Source: Marinobacter sp. MDS2
GTDB taxonomy: Bacteria > Pseudomonadota > Gammaproteobacteria > Pseudomonadales > Oleiphilaceae
Direction: 5' to 3'
DNA: 64,000 bases
Assembly (NCBI RefSeq): GCF_030718085.1
Contig: NZ_JAVAJF010000001.1
Span: 2,046,001 to 2,110,000 of the forward strand
A program made the translations under genes and the position numbers. Position 1 is the first letter of the stretch. Every line of letters begins with the position of its first letter. Below the pieces are notes generated by a model that had not been told where the DNA came from, did no database searches, and saw only the letters and a list, made by a program, of their open reading frames with translations. This document shows, piece after piece, positions 28,701 through 36,277 of this stretch.

Positions 28701-28888
28701 CGCTCACCACCATCGGCGGGTTGACGCCCCTGTTGTTTGAAACGTCACTGCAGGCCCAGTTCCTGATTCCAATGGCCACGTCCATAGCCTTTGGCTTGGC
28801 CTTGTCTACGGTGCTGGTGTTGCTGGTTATTCCGGCCCTGTTGTCGTGGGTGGAACACTTCCGGGCGTGGCGGAGCGAACATCAATAA
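25757..28888 (+). CDS. RND-superfamily efflux pump, inner-membrane subunit
   Basis: This 1043-aa proton-driven pump has the expected 12 membrane segments and two large periplasmic loops. Landmarks: the N-terminal FFVHHRVAGNLVMLVMILGG, GVIVDDAIVVGEDAD in TM4 with the proton-relay aspartates, and GLFGLSGIVVNNAIILVAFYN in TM10-11. It more closely resembles the HAE-1/CusA-like AcrB relatives that lack a specificity annotation. Its last 62 bp overlap the antisense end of pomB. The GTG start is translationally coupled to the adaptor. Confidence 0.92.
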   Translation: MKRNKGVIGFFVHHRVAGNLVMLVMILGGVLALSRMNLQFFPTFALDYVSVRVVWSGASAEDVERGITDPLEQRLRSVDGLKSMTSTSAQSISSITLEFHEGTDPIQAVDDVRQQVDEFNNLPGDAEEPRITRIERYEPVARVLIYGDVDRSELRQLAYRFEDELLTRGIDRISIRGLPEQQVSIEVPVERLETIGLTLEQIANRVAALSRDLPAGMMAQQDATRELRSVEQRRSPQDFETLPVLSSDRVRLQLGDIAIIRQENRDSQRLMENKGQPAVELQLQRVENGDSLAAAAALEDWLTDTRPALPPTIQLEVYDETWQLLEDRISLLVTNALSGLIVVITLLYLFLPGRVAAWVAIGIPTAFLAAMAVLWLLGGSINMISLFALIMALGVIVDDAIVVGEDADAHARMGEESLYAAEGAAKRMVWPVLASSLTTVAAFMPLLVVGGIIGNILGDIPLVMICVLVASLLECFIVLPSHLRNAFKVKTKRSRTGGIQSPKRNPISRFRDGFEQRFDRFREGPFRRLSHRSLRYRGVTVTAALALALVTVGLLAGGRLGFNFFPTPEPSVFYANASFVAGTDQRTVQAFMREMQETLAETEDALGGGLIQHAVTTYGATLGAEGSSRSGDELGSMLVELVPSDRRSVRNPEFIREWRSRMILPAGLDALNISERQAGPPGRDVNIRLTGNNANDLKKAADELAQALSTLPGVLDVEDDMPWGREQLIYQVSPYGEALGLTTVDLGRQLRAAFDGRVAQIYQQGRDEVEVRVQLPREQREQYATLERMTVRIPDGRFVPLVQVMNLDHRQGFQALRHAEGKLAVEVASALNTRVATTDQVLESLEAEVLPEIVSRYGVRYSFEGRSADQRETMDDMKTGLAIGLGLMYVVLAWVFASWMLPLIVMAIIPFALIGGLLGHWLMGLQLTILSLFGLFGLSGIVVNNAIILVAFYNQQRQKGLAITDALNEAVVQRVRAVLLTSLTTIGGLTPLLFETSLQAQFLIPMATSIAFGLALSTVLVLLVIPALLSWVEHFRAWRSEHQ

Positions 28889-29762
28889 CCGTTTCGCTTT
28901 GCTGAGCACTGCGTTCAAGCAATTCTCTCAGGCGCATACGCTCTTCTTCCTGCGGGGTGAGCATATCGACGATGATCTCGACCCGGCGGTTCTTGGCCCG
29001 GTTTTCTGAAGTATCGTTCTCAACCCGCGGTTCGGTGTCCGCGAGCCCTTTGACTGCCAACCGAGTGGGTTCAACAGCTCCGGTTGCCAGCAGTGCGTTG
29101 GCAACGGCTGCGGCGCGGGCCGCTGACAAATCCCAGTTGCTGTAAAAGCGTGAATTCCGAATCGGGATGTCGTCGGTGTGGCCCTCGACGGTAAGCTCGC
29201 CCGGGATATCCGCCAGTACCTCGGCCATTTCCAGCAACAGGGTTTCAAATTCCCAGGTCAGTTCTGCCGAACCCGAAGGGAAGGAGCCTTTCTCTTCTAC
29301 CCGGATAACAATCCGGTGTTGGTCAAGGTCGGCTTCAATCGTAATTCGCCCGTCTTCAAGCGCTTCTGCCAGAACTTCCCGAATGCGCGCGGCGTCAGCT
29401 TCAAGCGCTTCTTTGGCCGCTTCCTCGCGGGCTTGTTCCGTCGGGCTCTTGAGTGTCTCCAGTTCGGGCTTTTGATCGGTGGTGGTTTGGCGGACTTCGT
29501 CTAATACCGTAGGTTCGGGGGGCGCTGGGGAAAACTTGTCGAAGATCGGGCTTGTGCCCTGGGGTATTTCCAGAACGGGCACTTCGCGCTGCACCCCGAA
29601 CGCTTTCGAAAGCTCACCGGCAATCTGTTTGAACTTCATGGCGTCGATCTCGGAGAACGACAACAGAAGCACAAAGAAGCACATCAGCAGCGACATCAGG
29701 TCGGCGAAGGTGACCACCCACGCGGGGATGCCCGGTTTTTCCTCTTCTGGCAGCTCATCCAT
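28827..29762 (-). CDS. pomB: Flagellar motor stator protein, PomB/MotB type
   Basis: This 311-aa protein has one transmembrane helix with the ion-binding aspartate in WVVTFADLMSLLMCFFVLL (about residues 15-33), a plug/linker region, and a C-terminal OmpA-like peptidoglycan-binding domain (LTVEGHTDDIPI, NRRVEIIV). It begins 3 nt after the pomA stop. The 3' end overlaps the RND pump gene on the other strand by 62 bp. Its partner's similarity to PomA suggests a sodium-coupled stator. Confidence 0.92.
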   Translation of the reverse strand: MDELPEEEKPGIPAWVVTFADLMSLLMCFFVLLLSFSEIDAMKFKQIAGELSKAFGVQREVPVLEIPQGTSPIFDKFSPAPPEPTVLDEVRQTTTDQKPELETLKSPTEQAREEAAKEALEADAARIREVLAEALEDGRITIEADLDQHRIVIRVEEKGSFPSGSAELTWEFETLLLEMAEVLADIPGELTVEGHTDDIPIRNSRFYSNWDLSAARAAAVANALLATGAVEPTRLAVKGLADTEPRVENDTSENRAKNRRVEIIVDMLTPQEEERMRLRELLERSAQQSETVIDVRSATPGSVPPTTTGPE

Positions 29763-29765
29763 TGT

Positions 29766-30542
29766 TTAAATTCCGCTCGCCTCTGCCTCGGGCGCTTTGT
29801 CACGCTGATTCGGGGGCAGGTAGCTCGACAGCATCTGTTCGATAACGCGGGGGTTGGTGCCTTGTTGTATGGCCACCAGAGCGTCGGTATAGAGCATTTG
29901 CATGCGAGCCTCTTCGGTCATCCGCAGCGAGAGCTTGTCGGCAATGGGCGAGGCAATCATGGTGGCGATCATGGCACCGTAAAGCGTGGTTAGCAGTGCT
30001 ACCGCCATGGCCGGCCCGATGGATTTCGGGTCTTCCATGTTGGACAGCATCTGTACCAGGCCGATTAGCGTTCCGATCATGCCCATCGCCGGGGCCACGT
30101 CGGCCAAAGCGGTGAAGACTTTGGAACCGGAGCGGTTGTAATCCAGGGTCATCAAACGCTCTTTGTCCAGCAGCTGTTTGATGGTTTCGTCGTTCTGACC
30201 ATCGACCAGCATCTGGATGCCACTGGCGAGAAACGGGGAACTGACCTCTCGGCCCTCCAGGCCCAGCGGCCCCTCTTTACGGGCAATGCTGGCAATCTCG
30301 ACCAGTTCTTCGATGCTGTCCTGAGTTTCCGGAAGTTTGAACTTGAATGCCCTAGCTGCGGCCTTGAATGCGCCGAGAAACTGGGGAATGCTGAATTTGG
30401 CCAATACCACCAGCAGACTGCCGCCCACCACAATCAGCAGAGACGCTGAATTGACAAAAACGTCTGGAGAAACGCCGAGAATCACGGCAGAAGCGATGAG
30501 TAAGATGGCGCCGACAAGGCCGATCAGAGTAGCGAAATCCAC
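29766..30542 (-). CDS. pomA: Flagellar motor stator protein, PomA/MotA type
   Basis: This 258-aa protein has four transmembrane helices. DVAPAMGMIGTLIGLVQMLSNM and GPAMAVALLTTLYGAM (helices 3 and 4, about residues 147-190) are nearly as in Vibrio PomA, and SLLIVVGGSLLVVL forms helix 2. The start is GTG, with GGAG 5 nt upstream. With PomB it forms the ion-conducting stator that drives flagellar rotation. It lies 86 nt after the YkvA-like gene on the same strand. Confidence 0.93.
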   Translation of the reverse strand: MDFATLIGLVGAILLIASAVILGVSPDVFVNSASLLIVVGGSLLVVLAKFSIPQFLGAFKAAARAFKFKLPETQDSIEELVEIASIARKEGPLGLEGREVSSPFLASGIQMLVDGQNDETIKQLLDKERLMTLDYNRSGSKVFTALADVAPAMGMIGTLIGLVQMLSNMEDPKSIGPAMAVALLTTLYGAMIATMIASPIADKLSLRMTEEARMQMLYTDALVAIQQGTNPRVIEQMLSSYLPPNQRDKAPEAEASGI

Positions 30543-30628
30543 AAGCGCTCCGGAGGGTTTATTGGTTGCGAAAAGGACGAGGAGTGAGATTACCTTTAGT
30601 TAACAATTCGATCAATTTGCTTCGGTCT

Positions 30629-31030
30629 TTATTCTGGTTTTTCCGACAATTCTTTCCACGCTGCGTATTTGTGAAGATCGGATTCCACCAGCTTCAGGCA
30701 GAGAGCCACTACTCCCGCATCATCGAGCAACCCGAATCCGAAAATAAGATCCGGGATCAGATCCAGCGGATTCAACACATACAGCAAAGCACCTGCGACT
30801 GCGGCAATGGTTTTCCATGGCACGGTGCGATAGTGACCGTTCCAATAATCCCGAATCAGGGAAAACATCAGTTTGATGTCAGTGCCGAAGCGCTGGAGGC
30901 GACCGCTGTTTTTCACTTTCGCCTCGATCGCTTCCTGCCGTTGAAGCAGTGTTTCCAGATCGTCTTTGCGGACTTTACCCGCTTCTTCGTTCAGTTGTTT
31001 TTCTGCGGTTCTCGTGGAAAACACTGCCAT
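30629..31030 (-). CDS. YkvA family (DUF1232) protein
   Basis: This 133-aa protein has the DUF1232 core in its second half: TIAAVAGALLYVLNPLDLIPDLIFGFGLLDDAGVVALCL (residues about 80-118, hydrophobic with the NPxDxIPD signature). The N-terminal half is charged and helical. It probably associates with the inner membrane. It sits between the oxidoreductase gene and pomA on the same strand, with a 19-nt gap upstream. Function unknown. Confidence 0.85.
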   Translation of the reverse strand: MAVFSTRTAEKQLNEEAGKVRKDDLETLLQRQEAIEAKVKNSGRLQRFGTDIKLMFSLIRDYWNGHYRTVPWKTIAAVAGALLYVLNPLDLIPDLIFGFGLLDDAGVVALCLKLVESDLHKYAAWKELSEKPE

Positions 31031-31049
31031 GACTGCATGCCTTTAAGAT

Positions 31050-32693
31050 TTAGCCTACAAATATGCGTTTTGCCAATCCGGCGCCTTTCAGGCCCTGAAT
31101 GGAAAGTGTGGTAATTAACCCGCCAATCATCGCGCCCACAAGGCCGCAGGTCAAAATGTCCTGCCCGGTCAGGTACAGGCCGGGAATGTCGGTTTTGGGC
31201 CTCAGCCAGCGTTGTTCAAACCGTTCGGGGGTATGATCCAGGCCGTAAAGCTCGCCTTCTTCATAGCGGCAGAACCAGGCAGTTGATAGCGGGGTGGAGG
31301 TTTCCACGTAATCGATCTTGCCGCGTAGCTGGGGGAGCTTGTCGTAGACTTCTTCCAGCAGCCGGTCGGTAATCTCGGCTTTTAGCGCTTCGTATTCCTC
31401 CCCGCGTTTGCCCCAGGTAGTGCCCTGCCAGGATTCGAACATCTCCCAAGAGGTGGGTGCCACCACTTCGAGTGTTGAAGTGCCCGGCCAGCGATTTTGG
31501 TAATCCGGGTCTTTCGCCGCGGGAAACGACAGGTACACCACCGGAAAAGGCGCGTTGTGTGGGTCTTTCAGGAAATTATCCACACTGGCATCGTGGTCTG
31601 GCCCCGGATAAATCCAAAAGTTGGTACGAGGCAAACCGAGTTCTTCGGGTGTTCCTTTCAAACCAATGTACAGGCCGATGTGGGCCATGGACGGTTTAAT
31701 GTTTTTGCGATCTTGTGGATAACCGACCTTTTCCGAGACTTCTTTCGGCAGCAGCCGCTCATAGGTGTTGATAACCCCGGCACCACTGATGATTTTCGGG
31801 GCGCGGATTTCTTCGCCATCGGCCATACGCACGCCTACCGCTTTGCCCTTCTCGATCAGAATGTCGGTGACATCGGCGTAGGTAAAGACTTCGCCGCCCG
31901 CGGCCTGAATGCCCGGAATGATGGTTTTGGCGATTTCGGAGGCACCGCCGACCGGGTAGTAGCCACCATGCAGGTAATGTTTGGCGATGATGGCGTGAAT
32001 CATGAAGCTGGACTGCTTCGGGGTAACGCCACAGTCGCCCCATTGCCCGGTGATGGCAGCAATGAGCTCTTCGTTATCGGTCAAATCGCGCAGCACATCG
32101 TAGGTGTTGCGGTTGAAACAGTCTGGCAGAACCTTGTTCAGTCCTTTCGAAACCAGAGGACTGACCAGCGAGGGAGAGAGTTTGGACAGGGTGTACCACT
32201 GCATGCCACTGGTGACCTGATCGAGCAGCGCCACGTAACGGTCGATGGCTTCGCCCTCTTCCGGAAACGCGCTCAACAGGGAGTGGCGCAGGCCTTCTTT
32301 GCCGGCGCGCAGATTCACTACCTTGTCGCCGAGGAAAAAACGGTCGTAGTTTTCATCCATCGGGGCCCACTTGAGTTTGCTGTCGGTGATGTAGTCGAAC
32401 AGGCGGCGGGCCAGTGTGGTACTGACCCCCATGTCTCCAATGTAATGCACTCCCACATCCCACTCATAGCCGTTACGGGCGTAGCTGTGAGTGTAACCGC
32501 CGGCGGTATAGTGTTGCTCCAGTACCAGCACTTTTTTACCCGCTCGGGACAGGCAGGCTGCGGCGGTGAGGCCGCCAATGCCGGAGCCAATGACGATGGC
32601 ATCGTAGGGGCCTTTCAGGCGGTTGGCGCGGTATCGGGTGCCGATTCTGATGGTACTGGGTTTGAGTTTTTTCGGAGTTACTGCCTCTGCCAC
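31050..32693 (-). CDS. FAD-dependent oxidoreductase, CrtI/retinol-saturase-like
   Basis: This 547-aa protein has an N-terminal dinucleotide-binding motif IVIGSGIGGLTAAACLSRAG (about residues 31-50) followed by LVLEQHYTAGGYTHSY. These are the features of carotenoid desaturase/isomerase and all-trans-retinol 13,14-reductase relatives. The C-terminal GLYLTGQDILTCGLVGAMIGG completes the FAD site. It begins at a GTG with GAGG about 8 nt upstream. Substrate unknown: no carotenoid genes are nearby. It heads a minus-strand series that ends in pomAB. Confidence 0.85.
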   Translation of the reverse strand: MAEAVTPKKLKPSTIRIGTRYRANRLKGPYDAIVIGSGIGGLTAAACLSRAGKKVLVLEQHYTAGGYTHSYARNGYEWDVGVHYIGDMGVSTTLARRLFDYITDSKLKWAPMDENYDRFFLGDKVVNLRAGKEGLRHSLLSAFPEEGEAIDRYVALLDQVTSGMQWYTLSKLSPSLVSPLVSKGLNKVLPDCFNRNTYDVLRDLTDNEELIAAITGQWGDCGVTPKQSSFMIHAIIAKHYLHGGYYPVGGASEIAKTIIPGIQAAGGEVFTYADVTDILIEKGKAVGVRMADGEEIRAPKIISGAGVINTYERLLPKEVSEKVGYPQDRKNIKPSMAHIGLYIGLKGTPEELGLPRTNFWIYPGPDHDASVDNFLKDPHNAPFPVVYLSFPAAKDPDYQNRWPGTSTLEVVAPTSWEMFESWQGTTWGKRGEEYEALKAEITDRLLEEVYDKLPQLRGKIDYVETSTPLSTAWFCRYEEGELYGLDHTPERFEQRWLRPKTDIPGLYLTGQDILTCGLVGAMIGGLITTLSIQGLKGAGLAKRIFVG

Positions 32694-32858
32694 TGCGGTG
32701 TCCTCATGATCATGCGTCGGTGCGGTCTGCTGACGCGATGTCAGGCCAGCCGTTCCGGTATTGTTTTTAGAATGATCTTCAGCATCCTATGGTTCAATTG
32801 GCTTGTCCAGACCCGCAAGACCAACCTTTGAATATTAATTCAGTTTTGTTAACTGACG

Positions 32859-32885
32859 TTATCGGCCTTGAAGCATGAAGGTTTC
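32859..32885 (-). promoter_or_regulatory. Possible sigma-28 (FliA) promoter
   Basis: Read on the minus strand, GAAACCTT, 11 nt, then a perfect GCCGATAA -10 element fits the FliA consensus TAAAGTTT-N11-GCCGATAA at 5 of 8 and 8 of 8 positions. It points toward the oxidoreductase-ykvA-pomA-pomB series, about 165 nt before the first start codon. A chance match to the -10 alone is expected about twice per window of this size, so support is modest. Confidence 0.4.
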
Positions 32886-32947
32886 GTACTCCGGAACTTA
32901 CAACGCCCGATGCGGTCTTGTGGGAATCGTTAGGAAGAGAGACAGAT

Positions 32948-33634
32948 ATGACAACTATTCGGTTATGGGATTTGCCGACGCGACTGTTTCACTGGCTGCT
33001 GTTGCTGGCCGTAACGGGAGCGGTTATCACCATCAAAACCGGGATGCCTGAGTGGCATGGCCGCTTTGGTTTATTTGTGGTCGGTTTGTTGAGCTGGCGG
33101 ATCGTTTGGGGATTTTTGGGCTCTACCTACGCGCGTTTCCGTTCGTTTGTGCGTGGGCCGTCGGTGGTTTTAAGTTACCTTCGGGGCCAATGGCAGGGGG
33201 TGGGCCACAATCCGCTGGGGGCCTTGTCGGTGCTGGCGTTGCTGGGTCTGTTCGGATTTCAGGTGGTAACGGGATTGTTTGCCAACGACGAGATTTCATT
33301 TCAGGGCCCTTTGTATCCGCTGGTTTCGTCAGCCTGGAGCGATACCCTGAGCAGCTGGCACCGGCAGAGCGAATGGTATCTTTACGGGTTGGTTGGTCTG
33401 CACGTTTTGGCGGTGATGTGGCATTCGAAAGTGAAGAAAGACAACCTGGTGCAGCCGATGATTACCGGTAAAAAACGGGTGGCACCGGGTGTCGCAAGCG
33501 ATGCAAAAGGTGGCGGCGCCGTGGCTTTTGTGGTGTCTTTGGTGTTCGCTGGGACTGTTGTTCTAGGGGCCAGCGGCCGTTTGGTGTCACCGCCGCCGGC
33601 TCCCGAGCCTCCACCCCAGAATCTGGGGTGGTAA
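32948..33634 (+). CDS. Cytochrome b561 family protein
   Basis: This 228-aa membrane protein has four hydrophobic helices with histidines at LFHWLLLLAV (TM1), MPEWHGRFGL, SSWHRQSEWYLYGLVGLHVLAVMWH (TM4 region), typical haem-b ligands of the bacterial b561/Ni-Fe-hydrogenase-type cytochrome b. A GGAAGAGAGA Shine-Dalgarno precedes the ATG. The C-terminal tail is proline-rich. It converges with a cytochrome c' gene 10 bp away, which suggests a functional redox pair although they are on opposite strands. Confidence 0.88.
   Translation: MTTIRLWDLPTRLFHWLLLLAVTGAVITIKTGMPEWHGRFGLFVVGLLSWRIVWGFLGSTYARFRSFVRGPSVVLSYLRGQWQGVGHNPLGALSVLALLGLFGFQVVTGLFANDEISFQGPLYPLVSSAWSDTLSSWHRQSEWYLYGLVGLHVLAVMWHSKVKKDNLVQPMITGKKRVAPGVASDAKGGGAVAFVVSLVFAGTVVLGASGRLVSPPPAPEPPPQNLGW
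33611..33631. terminator. Perfect hairpin at convergent gene junction, no U-tract
   Basis: Arms CCACCCCAG and CTGGGGTGG are perfectly complementary around an AAT loop. They occupy the last codons of the cytochrome b561 gene, just before its stop and 14 bp from the end of the convergent cytochrome c' gene. There is no T-run on either side, so it is a 3'-end stabiliser or weak bidirectional terminator rather than a classical one. Confidence 0.45.
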
Positions 33635-33644
33635 GGCATACCGT

Positions 33645-34109
33645 TTACTTGGCGCGGAAGTTGTCGTGGCAGGCTTTGCACGTCTTGCCGACGGCAGCAA
33701 ACTGGCGTGCCAGCGCGGCCTTATCGCCCTCGGCGGCAACTGCTTGAAGCTTGTTGGCTTCACGGCCAAAGTTTATTCCCACTTCGCGGGCTTTTTCGGG
33801 CTGTTCGAAAAATTCGGGCTTCAGGCGGGTGTCGTCCGCTTTGTCCAGGGATGAACCCGGGCTAAACAACGCGCCCATGCCAGAGTTGGCAACCGCAGCA
33901 ATGGCGTTCGCGGCGGCTTTCATCTGGTCGGCGTTATAGGCAACGTCGCCGTCGATAGCTTGTGCTTTGATTTTGCCCATGTTCCAGGCCATGAACTGGT
34001 AAGCGCCCTGGCGCGCGGTGATCTGGTCCTCGATGCTCATTTGGGCGGCCGCAGGCAGGGTGATCGACAGTGCCAAAGCAGCGGTGGCGATTAGGCGTAT
34101 TTTTTTCAT
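33645..34109 (-). CDS. Cytochrome c' (class II c-type cytochrome)
   Basis: This 154-aa periplasmic protein has a Sec signal peptide ending TLPAAAQ and a four-helix c' domain. The haem-binding CKACH motif sits near the C-terminus (about residues 145-149), as expected for class II. GGGACCTGGA precedes the chosen ATG; a 40-codon extension upstream lacks family features. Cytochromes c' bind NO and CO and protect against nitrosative stress. The b561 gene converges on it. Confidence 0.9.
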   Translation of the reverse strand: MKKIRLIATAALALSITLPAAAQMSIEDQITARQGAYQFMAWNMGKIKAQAIDGDVAYNADQMKAAANAIAAVANSGMGALFSPGSSLDKADDTRLKPEFFEQPEKAREVGINFGREANKLQAVAAEGDKAALARQFAAVGKTCKACHDNFRAK

Positions 34110-34246
34110 TCCAGGTCCCTCTCTTTCTTGATCTGGTGGTAAATGGTAAAAGCATTTATAAAGGCGTGGTTCTAAGCATGCTACCTGTATAGACTCACCC
34201 CATGACATGCGTATGCGTTTAAAGTTCAACCCGGAGACGTTTCACA

Positions 34247-34672
34247 ATGGCAATTTGGACAGTAACCCCCAGTATTGAACAGATGACAGAAGCCAGCAAG
34301 AACACAGCGGTCGGTCATATGGGTATTGAATACCTCGAAATCGGTGACGATTATGTGAAAGGCCGCATGCCGGTGGATGAGCGCACCATCCAGCCATTTG
34401 GCATTTTGCACGGCGGCTCTTCGGTAGTGCTGGCGGAAACCCTCGGCAGTATGGCAGCCAACTGTGCGCTTAAAGACAAAGGGACTGTGGCGGTAGGGCT
34501 GGAGATCAACGCGAATCACATTCGCCCGGTCAGCAGTGGATGGATATACGGAACAGCCCGGGCCCAGCACATTGGCAGCGCGACCCAGGTTTGGGAAATC
34601 CGGCTGGAGAATGAACAGGGTAAGCTGACCTGTATTTCACGCTTGACCATGGCAATTACCAAGCGCCGGTAA
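34247..34672 (+). CDS. Hotdog-fold thioesterase (PaaI/MenI-like)
   Basis: This 141-aa protein has the hotdog motif GILHGGSSVVLAETLGSMA at about residues 47-65, in which the Glu is the usual catalytic carboxylate. VGLEINANHIRPV follows. Similar small proteins hydrolyse acyl-CoA or aroyl-CoA esters, for example DHNA-CoA. GGAG is 10 nt before the start. It is a single gene convergent with the diguanylate cyclase. The substrate cannot be determined. Confidence 0.88.
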   Translation: MAIWTVTPSIEQMTEASKNTAVGHMGIEYLEIGDDYVKGRMPVDERTIQPFGILHGGSSVVLAETLGSMAANCALKDKGTVAVGLEINANHIRPVSSGWIYGTARAQHIGSATQVWEIRLENEQGKLTCISRLTMAITKRR

Positions 34673-34684
34673 ACGGCGCCGAGG

Positions 34685-35674
34685 TCAATCAACGTAGAGC
34701 GAGATTCGGCCCCGGCCCTGTTCTTTTGATTGATAAAGAGCTTGGTCAGCCCGCTGCAGAAGCACTTCAAGGTTGGGGTCGTCGGGTCGGATGCTGGTGA
34801 CGCCGAAGCTGGCGCTGAGCTTGATGGTATCGCCTTCATGCGGCACGCCCAAGGCACGGATGAGCGTTAGCAGTTGCTGCGCGATTTCACGGGCCTTGTC
34901 AGTGGATGTTTCGGGTAGTAACAGTACGAATTCTTCTCCACCCATCCGGGCAATAAGATCCGATTCGCGAAGCCGCGCTTGCATGACCTCCGATACGCGA
35001 ACAAGCACCTCGTCGCCGGCTTGATGGCCGTAGGTGTCGTTAATGTTTTTGAAGAAATCCAGATCCACCATCACCATCGACAGCGTTGAGTGGTTGCGCA
35101 AAGCTTGATGCAGCATGTGATTGCCAAGCTGAAAGAAGGCCCGGCGGTTCGGCAGCCCGGTCAGTTCATCTTCCAGAGCGGCTGTCTGCGCTCGTTCGTG
35201 GGCTTTGTGTAAGGCCAGTTCGATTTTTTTCCGGTCGGTGATGTCGGTGGCGATTTCCAGTCGCACAAGTTTGCCGTTGGTCCAGGGAATGGCTTGGTCC
35301 CGGCATTGATACCAGCGTTGGTCAACTTGGTTCTGAAACTCCCAAACATGGGGAGGCCTGGCGGAACCGTCGGGCGACCGTAACAAATGATTCGTGCAGA
35401 AATCGCAAGGGCCTTCGCTGTCTTGCAGTACCTGCCAACATTTTCGGCCGGAGGTTTCGCCCCAGATCCGGCGGCCGTAGGCGTTCATGTAGAGCAGTTC
35501 GTAGGTTTCAAAGTCTGAGACGTAAACCAGGGCGTCGAGGTTATCCAGCACGGCTTGAAGGCCGCCTGCGGATATCATTGCGGCCGGGGAATCCGTGCTC
35601 GGCTCATCCGAGAGCTCGATAGACGGTATCTTGGAGGTCATGGTTAAAGGCGTCTTCGTTAAGTTCAGGTCCAT
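34685..35674 (-). CDS. PAS-GGDEF diguanylate cyclase
   Basis: This 329-aa cytosolic protein has a PAS domain (about residues 38-150: LDALVYVSDFETYELLYMN) with a cysteine cluster KCWQVLQDSEGPCDFC, followed by a GGDEF domain (about 165-325) with RMGGEEFVLLLPE at the active site. No RxxD inhibitory site is clear before the motif. It makes cyclic di-GMP in response to an unknown signal. An alternative start is the Met at 35641. Neither start has a strong ribosome binding site. Confidence 0.9.
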   Translation of the reverse strand: MDLNLTKTPLTMTSKIPSIELSDEPSTDSPAAMISAGGLQAVLDNLDALVYVSDFETYELLYMNAYGRRIWGETSGRKCWQVLQDSEGPCDFCTNHLLRSPDGSARPPHVWEFQNQVDQRWYQCRDQAIPWTNGKLVRLEIATDITDRKKIELALHKAHERAQTAALEDELTGLPNRRAFFQLGNHMLHQALRNHSTLSMVMVDLDFFKNINDTYGHQAGDEVLVRVSEVMQARLRESDLIARMGGEEFVLLLPETSTDKAREIAQQLLTLIRALGVPHEGDTIKLSASFGVTSIRPDDPNLEVLLQRADQALYQSKEQGRGRISLYVD

Positions 35675-35805
35675 TGATCGTTAAAGTATGACCTAATCAG
35701 CCGTCTTTTCCAGTATGTCGTGTTCAGATGCGGTCTGGCTGGAGCGCGCTTTTAATTAGAACATGGCCGGCCAGTCGGATCTCAAGCATACAGGAGTGTT
35801 TTTTT

Positions 35806-36270
35806 ATGGATGCAACAAATTCATCTGTGCTTTGTCCCTGCGGCAGTGCCTTAGGCTACGCACGTTGCTGCCAGCCGTGGCATCTCGGCCAGCCCGCCTC
35901 AGCGCCGGAAGCGTTGATGCGTTCTCGCTATTCGGCGTTTGTCATGAAAAACGCCGAATACTTGCTGGCGACCTGGCACGCTGATACCCGTCCTTCGAAG
36001 CTGGATTTGGAAGATTCACCGGAATGGACCTCGCTTCAGGTTATTTCGGCCAGTGAAGAGGGACTGGCCGGAAAGGTGCACTTTCGCGCGTTCTATCGTG
36101 CAGGCGAGGGCTGGGGCTACTTAGAGGAGCACTCGGATTTTATCAAAGAGGGTGGCCGTTGGTACTACCTGAGCGGTGATACGAGTGAAGGCCAGCTCAA
36201 ACCCGGCCGAAACGATGCCTGCCCTTGCGGCAGTGGCCGTAAATACAAAGTGTGTTGTCTGCGCAAGTGA
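35806..36270 (+). CDS. YchJ family protein with two SEC-C motifs
   Basis: This 154-aa protein has zinc-binding SEC-C motifs at both ends: CPCGSALGYARCC (about residues 10-22) and CPCGSGRKYKVCC (about 139-151), flanking an NTF2-like YchJ domain that contains RSRYSAFVM. AGGAG lies 9 nt before the ATG at 35806. The function of YchJ proteins is not established. It is followed after 7 nt by rarD. Confidence 0.9.
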   Translation: MDATNSSVLCPCGSALGYARCCQPWHLGQPASAPEALMRSRYSAFVMKNAEYLLATWHADTRPSKLDLEDSPEWTSLQVISASEEGLAGKVHFRAFYRAGEGWGYLEEHSDFIKEGGRWYYLSGDTSEGQLKPGRNDACPCGSGRKYKVCCLRK

Positions 36271-36277
36271 GTGATTC

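Noticed and set aside
31497..32831. 444-aa open frame antisense to the RetSat-like oxidoreductase
   Set aside because: Antisense shadow of a well-supported gene; the translation has no coherent family motif.
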